Assembly: GCF_001544475.1 (NCBI RefSeq)
Contig: NZ_FCNW02000001.1
Location: forward strand, 186,001-250,000
Source of the DNA: Caballeronia humi
Lineage (GTDB): Bacteria; Pseudomonadota; Gammaproteobacteria; Burkholderiales; Burkholderiaceae
DNA: 64,000 bases
Reading direction: 5' to 3'
Both the position numbers and the translations under genes were made by a program. The stretch's first letter is position 1. Every line of letters starts with the position of its first letter. Of the stretch, positions 59,793 through 64,000 are shown one piece after another. The notes under the pieces were generated by a model. It was not told the origin of the DNA. It searched no databases and saw nothing but the letters and a program-made list of their open reading frames with translations.

Positions 59793-61309
59793 TCAAGCCG
59801 TTCCATTCGATCGAATCGACGGCGACCGCCTCGCACAACTGGCGCCGCCGGCAAGTGCTGCGCGCGGGCGTCTCGACGATCGCGCTCGCGCTCGTCGCCC
59901 CGCGTCTCGCGCACGCGAGTTCCGTGCTCGGCGTGCGCGTCTGGCCCGCGCGCGACTACACGCGCGTGACGATCGAATCCGATCAGCCGCTGCAGAACAA
60001 CCAGCAATTGCTGCAAGGGCCGGACCGGCTCGTCGTCGACCTGAACGGGATCGATCTCGATCAGGAGCTGAGGGATCTCGTCTCGAAGATCACGCCGAAC
60101 GATCCGCAGATCCAGGCCGTGCGCATCGGGCAGTATCAACCGCACGTCGTGCGCATGGTGTTCGACCTGAAAGGCTCCGTGAAGCCGCAGGTGTTCACGC
60201 TGACGCCGATCGGCAGCTACAAGTACCGGCTCGTGTTCGACCTGTATCCGGCCGTCGCTCCCGATCCGCTGATGGAACTGCTCGCGCAATCCGAGCGCAA
60301 GCAGGAAGCCTTCGACAAGACCAACCCGAATCCGAACCCGCCGCCCGCTACCCTGAGCGGCCCGACGACGGCGCCCAAGCCGCTCGCGCAGGACAACTCC
60401 GACGATTTTTTCCAGAAGTACGCGGACAGCGCCGATCTGCCGCGCGCGCCGGTCGCGTCCATCCCGCCGATACCGTCGCCCGCGCCGCGGCCGACGGTGA
60501 AACCGGCCGTGCCGCTCGCGCCGCCGCTCGCGAAAAAAGAGGACGACGACGACAACTACGCGTTCTCCGCGCCCAAGTCGAACAGCAAGCCGGGCACGAC
60601 GCGCCTGCTCACCGTCGCGATCGATCCGGGCCACGGCGGCGAAGACCCCGGCGCGATCGGCGGCAACGGCACGTACGAGAAGCACATCGCGCTCGATATC
60701 GCGAAGAAACTGCGCGCGAAGATCGACGCCCAGCCGAACATGCGCGCGATGATGACCCGCGACGCCGACTTCTTCGTCCCGCTCAACGTGCGCGTGCAAA
60801 AGGCGCGGCGCGTCGGCGCGGACCTCTTCGTCTCGATCCACGCCGACGCGTTCACCACGCCCGACGCGCGCGGCTCGTCGGTGTTCGCGCTGTCGGACCA
60901 CGGCGCGTCGAGCGCGGCCGCGCGCTGGCTCGCGAACAAGGAAAACGAGTCGGACTCGATCGGCGGGATCAACGTGCGCACGCAGGACGTCAGCGTGAAC
61001 CGCGCGCTTTTCGACATGTCGACGACCGCGCAGATCCGCGATTCGATGCGCTACGGCAATTTCGTGCTGAACGAGATCGGCGGGATCAACAAGCTGCACA
61101 AGGGATCGGTGGAACAGGCGGGATTCGCCGTGCTGAAGGCGCCCGACATTCCGTCGATCCTCGTCGAGACCGCGTTCATCAGCAACCCGGACGAGGAATC
61201 GCGCCTGAACGACGACGCCTATCGCGACAAGATGGCGAACGCGATCATGAAGGGCATCAAGCGCTATTTCGCGGCGAACCCGCCGCTGGCGAAGAACCGG
61301 ATGACGTGA
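59774..61309 (+). CDS. amiC: N-acetylmuramoyl-L-alanine amidase (AmiC type, Tat-exported)
   Basis: Cleaves septal peptidoglycan between MurNAc and L-Ala in the periplasm. 511 residues: Tat signal (NWRRRQVLRAGVS, RR at 24-25, AHA-SS cleavage near 48), AMIN domain (about 50-155), a Pro-rich low-complexity linker (about 190-265), then an Amidase_3 domain. That domain has zinc ligands His in DPGHGG (about 287), Glu in TYEKHIAL and His in VSIHADA, and catalytic Glu in ETAFISN. Starts within the tsaE end. The order tsaE-amiC is conserved in proteobacteria. Confidence 0.95.
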   Translation: MSRKMLIKPFHSIESTATASHNWRRRQVLRAGVSTIALALVAPRLAHASSVLGVRVWPARDYTRVTIESDQPLQNNQQLLQGPDRLVVDLNGIDLDQELRDLVSKITPNDPQIQAVRIGQYQPHVVRMVFDLKGSVKPQVFTLTPIGSYKYRLVFDLYPAVAPDPLMELLAQSERKQEAFDKTNPNPNPPPATLSGPTTAPKPLAQDNSDDFFQKYADSADLPRAPVASIPPIPSPAPRPTVKPAVPLAPPLAKKEDDDDNYAFSAPKSNSKPGTTRLLTVAIDPGHGGEDPGAIGGNGTYEKHIALDIAKKLRAKIDAQPNMRAMMTRDADFFVPLNVRVQKARRVGADLFVSIHADAFTTPDARGSSVFALSDHGASSAAARWLANKENESDSIGGINVRTQDVSVNRALFDMSTTAQIRDSMRYGNFVLNEIGGINKLHKGSVEQAGFAVLKAPDIPSILVETAFISNPDEESRLNDDAYRDKMANAIMKGIKRYFAANPPLAKNRMT

Positions 61310-61321
61310 AGCTGAAGCGTT

Positions 61322-62203
61322 CTAGCGCGCCGCCGCCAGCCGCTCGACGATCCATCCGCCGAATACGTTCACGGCAAGTCCAGCCATCACGAGCGCGGCG
61401 CCGGCAATCTGCATCGGCGTGAGCGCCTCGCCGAGCAATAGCGCCGCCGACGCCAGCCCAATGATCGGCACCAGCAGCGAAAACGGCGCCACCTGGTTCG
61501 CCGGGTAGCGCGCCAGCAACTTGCCCCACAGGCTGTAGCCGATCAGCGTCGCGACGAACGCCAGATAGGCGATCGCGAAAATCGAGAGCATCGGGATCGA
61601 GCGCAGGCTCGATTCGATCTTCTCCGGACCCTCGAAAATCCACGACAGCGCGAAGAACGGCAGCGGCGGAATCAGGCTCCCCCACACCACGAGCGACACC
61701 AGATCGACCTTGCCCATACGCTTGGTCACCACATTGCCGAGCGCCCACATCGAGGCGGCGACGAGCGTGAACATGAAGCCGGCGAAGGTCATCGCGTGGC
61801 CGCCCTGCATGCCGATCAGTGCGAGTCCGCACGCGGCGATCACAAGTCCGGCGAGGTTCGACGCGCGAATGCGTTCGTGCAGCAGGATCGCGGCGAAGAT
61901 CATCGTGAAGAACGCCTGCGCCTGCAGGACGAGCGACGCCAGCCCGGCGGGCATCCCGACATACATCGCATAAAAGAGAAAAGCGAACTGGCCGAGCGAA
62001 ATCGACAGGCCGTAGGCCAACAGCCAGAAGAGCGGCACATTCGGGCGCTTGACGAAGAACACCGCCGGGATCGCGGCGAGGGTGAAGCGCAGCGCGCCGA
62101 GGAGCATCGGCGGAACACCGTGCAGACCGACCTTGATCACGACGAAATTCACGCCCCAGGCGAGAATCACAACTAAAGCAAGCAGCAAATCCCTCGGCGA
62201 CAT
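61322..62203 (-). CDS. EamA-family (DMT) transporter
   Basis: 293-residue drug/metabolite transporter with ten hydrophobic helices in two EamA repeats. It begins MSPRDLLLALVVILAWGVNFVVIKVG, with FTLAAIPAVFFVKRP in the first repeat and FLLVPIIGLASAALLLGEALTPMQIAGAALVMAG in the second (the last given in part). Probably exports amino acids or related metabolites, like E. coli EamA. Convergent with amiC, 12 nt apart. Confidence 0.88.
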   Translation of the reverse strand: MSPRDLLLALVVILAWGVNFVVIKVGLHGVPPMLLGALRFTLAAIPAVFFVKRPNVPLFWLLAYGLSISLGQFAFLFYAMYVGMPAGLASLVLQAQAFFTMIFAAILLHERIRASNLAGLVIAACGLALIGMQGGHAMTFAGFMFTLVAASMWALGNVVTKRMGKVDLVSLVVWGSLIPPLPFFALSWIFEGPEKIESSLRSIPMLSIFAIAYLAFVATLIGYSLWGKLLARYPANQVAPFSLLVPIIGLASAALLLGEALTPMQIAGAALVMAGLAVNVFGGWIVERLAAAR

Positions 62204-62320
62204 CGCCAGCTCCGTTTCTTAGGCCTTTTCGGAAACGGCAGTTTAACGGAGGTCTTTGCAGCCGGCTTGTCTGAAACTGCGCCGACGCCCGCTCAAAGCG
62301 GACGTCCGCGCGGACCTTTC

Positions 62321-62590
62321 TTACTTACTCTGGCCGTTCTCCGTCCCGGCGGCGCCGCCAGCGGTAGTCTGATCAGGCGTCTTCTTGCCCGTCGACGACG
62401 TATGGCTGCTCGTGTGGTGCTTCTTCGACTTGTGCTTCGAGGTCATGCCAGTAGCCGAGTCGTCCTGCGACGGGCCGGCGGTCGGCGCGGCCGTCGCGTT
62501 CGACGAGTTGCCCGACGAGGTCTGCGCCATCGCGCCGGTAGCTGCGAAAAGGCCAGCGGTCAAAGCGATCAAAAGCGTGCTCTTGCTCAT
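62321..62590 (-). CDS. Small exported Lys/His/Ser-rich protein (Asr-like)
   Basis: 89 residues: Sec signal peptide (1-23, ending AMA-QT), a Ser/Asn/Ala-rich stretch, then a basic His/Lys/Ser block (KHKSKKHHTSSHTSS), and a Gly/Gln/Thr tail. ATG with AAAGGAG upstream. It has the same design as the protein at 21656-21874, though the sequences outside the signal peptide and basic block are not clearly alignable. Probably a disordered periplasmic stress protein; function inferred. Confidence 0.68.
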   Translation of the reverse strand: MSKSTLLIALTAGLFAATGAMAQTSSGNSSNATAAPTAGPSQDDSATGMTSKHKSKKHHTSSHTSSTGKKTPDQTTAGGAAGTENGQSK

Positions 62591-62759
62591 TTTGAAACTC
62601 CTTTCAAATTGCTCATTGATGCTGCAAGCGGTAGAGAAACAGCTCAAATCGAACACCGCGCGACCCACCGCGCGGGAAAGCGTGAACGGCGCGGACGCTG
62701 CGCCCTGCGGAACCGCCCAGTAGAATCGATCATTCCAGGACTCGAACGCGGCGGACCCC

Positions 62760-63659
62760 ATGTCTTCGACCATCAACGTGCTTTTGAAGCCTCATCAACA
62801 CGACGTCGGCGGTCTCACGGTGCGGCGCGTGCTGCCGGCGCTTGCCGTGCGGACCGTCGGTCCGTTCATCTTTTTCGACCACATCGGACCCGCAACGCTC
62901 GTGCCCGGCGCGGGTCTCGACGTGCGTCCGCATCCGCATATCGGCTTGGCAACCGTTACCTATCTCTTCGACGGCGCGATCATGCATCGTGACAGCGTAG
63001 GCTCCGTGCAGAAAATCGTCCCCGGCGACGTCAACTGGATGACCGCAGGCCGCGGCATCGTCCATTCGGAACGCACGCCCGACGAGGAGCGCGCGTCCGG
63101 CCAGTCGATGCACGGCGTCCAGACGTGGGTCGCGCTGCCCGTCGCCGACGAGGAGGTCGAGCCGTCGTTCGAGCATCATCCGGGCGCGACGCTGCCGCAG
63201 ATCGAACGCGACGGCGTCACGCTGCGCGTGATCGCCGGCAGCGCGTTCGGCGAGACGGCGCCGACCACCACGTTCTGCGCGACGCTCTACGTCGCCGCCC
63301 ATTTCGGCGCCGACGCGGAAATCACGCTCGACACCGAGCACGAAGAGCGCGGCGTGTATCTCGTCGAAGGCGACCTGACGATCGACGGCGTGCCGCTTCC
63401 CGGCCAGCAGATGGCGGTGCTGACGCCGGGCGTCGCGGCGACGCTCGCGAGCGCGAACGGCGCGATCGCGATGCTGCTCGGCGGCGCGGCGCTCGACGGG
63501 AAACGCTTCATAGAATGGAATTTCGTGTCGAGCTCGCGCGAGAAGATCGAAGCGGCGAAGCTCGCGTGGAGTGAGCAGCGCATGGGCCATGTGCCCGGCG
63601 AAACCGAATTCATCCCGCTGCCGCCACCGCGCCGCGAGGACAAGGCGCCGGAGGCGTAG
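62760..63659 (+). CDS. Pirin-family protein
   Basis: 299-residue bicupin. The N-terminal cupin has the Fe-binding motif HPHIGL (H58, H60) and H102 and E104 in IVHSERTP, with RPHPHIGLATVTYLFDG intact. The C-terminal cupin lacks metal ligands, as in other pirins. Some bacterial pirins are quercetin dioxygenases or modulators of pyruvate dehydrogenase; no specific role can be assigned here. Confidence 0.93.
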   Translation: MSSTINVLLKPHQHDVGGLTVRRVLPALAVRTVGPFIFFDHIGPATLVPGAGLDVRPHPHIGLATVTYLFDGAIMHRDSVGSVQKIVPGDVNWMTAGRGIVHSERTPDEERASGQSMHGVQTWVALPVADEEVEPSFEHHPGATLPQIERDGVTLRVIAGSAFGETAPTTTFCATLYVAAHFGADAEITLDTEHEERGVYLVEGDLTIDGVPLPGQQMAVLTPGVAATLASANGAIAMLLGGAALDGKRFIEWNFVSSSREKIEAAKLAWSEQRMGHVPGETEFIPLPPPRREDKAPEA

Positions 63660-63747
63660 CCCGGGCGCGAGGACGTGAATATTGAGAAACGCGTGACACG
63701 CCCCCACATAGGCGTGAATCAATGCGCCAAGGATCAAGGAGAACATC

Positions 63748-64000
63748 ATGGATACGACCATCGCCACCTTCGAGAACGACGTCATCAACGCATCGATGCT
63801 CGCGCCGGTACTCGTCGATTTCTGGGCCCCGTGGTGCGGCCCGTGCAAGACGCTCGGCCCGATGCTTGAGCGGCTGGAGGCCGAAGCCGCTGGCAAGTGG
63901 AAACTCGTGAAGGTAAATGTCGATGAAAATCAGGAACTTGCGCAGCACTTTCAGGTGCGCAGCATTCCGCATGTGATCGCGTTCGCGGACGGCCAGGCCG
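63748..64000 (+). CDS. Thioredoxin-like protein (YbbN/CnoX type?), 5' part only
   Basis: Begins MDTTIATFENDVINASMLAPVLVDFWAPWCGPCK (ATG at 63748, AAGGAG upstream) and runs off the right edge after 84 codons. The active site WCGPC (C30, C33) and later VDENQELAQHFQVRSIPHVIAF, with the cis-Pro, are clear. The N-terminal part resembles co-chaperone CnoX/YbbN; whether a TPR tail follows cannot be seen. Confidence 0.85.
   Translation, partial: MDTTIATFENDVINASMLAPVLVDFWAPWCGPCKTLGPMLERLEAEAAGKWKLVKVNVDENQELAQHFQVRSIPHVIAFADGQA

Overview
This window is a contiguous piece of a high-GC chromosome from a member of the Burkholderiaceae, most like Paraburkholderia or Caballeronia. The assignment rests on GC-rich third codon positions, on the gene orders ileS-lspA-coaBC-dut, clpS-clpA, lpxK-Trm112-kdsB-adk, argF-argG-murB-yajQ-plsY and queG-ogt-xerD-ybaK, and on protein sequences typical of the group. 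It is mostly housekeeping DNA. I see no tRNA, rRNA, insertion sequence, prophage or CRISPR array.

Layout. 1-4.6 kb (minus strand): a membrane fatty acid desaturase cut by the window edge, an MscS-type channel, an RsmB/NOP RNA methyltransferase and purN. 4.7-12 kb (plus): ribF, then a tight ileS-lspA-coaBC-LLM oxidoreductase-dut run. 12-15.1 kb (minus): a DeoR regulator, PfkB sugar kinase and GatZ/KbaZ-like protein, a small sugar-catabolic operon. 15.2-17.9 kb: clpS-clpA. 18.2-25.7 kb: cold-shock gene, DUF2628 protein, icd, an rRNA pseudouridine synthase, a small Lys/His-rich exported protein, a DUF192 protein, a stand-alone EF-G gene followed by three tandem hairpin repeats, and a cupin. 25.8-31.4 kb: a four-gene peptide-type ABC importer. 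31.5-41.3 kb: the most accessory part, with a Rap1a/Tai-like protein, MATE and MFS exporters, a HutC-type regulator, a CoA-transferase of unusual domain order, a degenerate EAL protein, a Dyp-type peroxidase and sodB. 41.5-49.7 kb: xseA, lpxK-Trm112-kdsB, adk, an SDR dehydrogenase, a SirB1-type protein and murJ. 49.8-64 kb: rpsT, DUF3579, argF, argG, murB, yajQ, plsY, ybaK, xerD, ogt, queG, tsaE, amiC, an EamA transporter, a second small Lys/His-rich exported protein, a pirin, and the start of a thioredoxin-like gene cut by the right edge.

The genes serve envelope biogenesis (lspA, lpxK, kdsB, murJ, murB, amiC, plsY), translation (ileS, rsmB, rluE, fusA, rpsT, queG, tsaE, ybaK), nucleotide and cofactor synthesis (purN, dut, adk, ribF, coaBC), arginine synthesis (argF, argG), proteolysis (clpAS), and oxidative or acid stress (sodB, Dyp peroxidase, Asr-like proteins).

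The most interesting signals are non-coding or architectural: an 18-bp perfect palindrome between icd and the pseudouridine synthase gene; two TTTCG-N3-CGAAA operators 21 bp apart before the DeoR gene; three 50-bp-period hairpins after fusA whose differences keep base pairing in plus-sense RNA; the rearranged CoA-transferase; and an EAL protein that has lost most catalytic residues. I found no clear wholly new multi-gene system.
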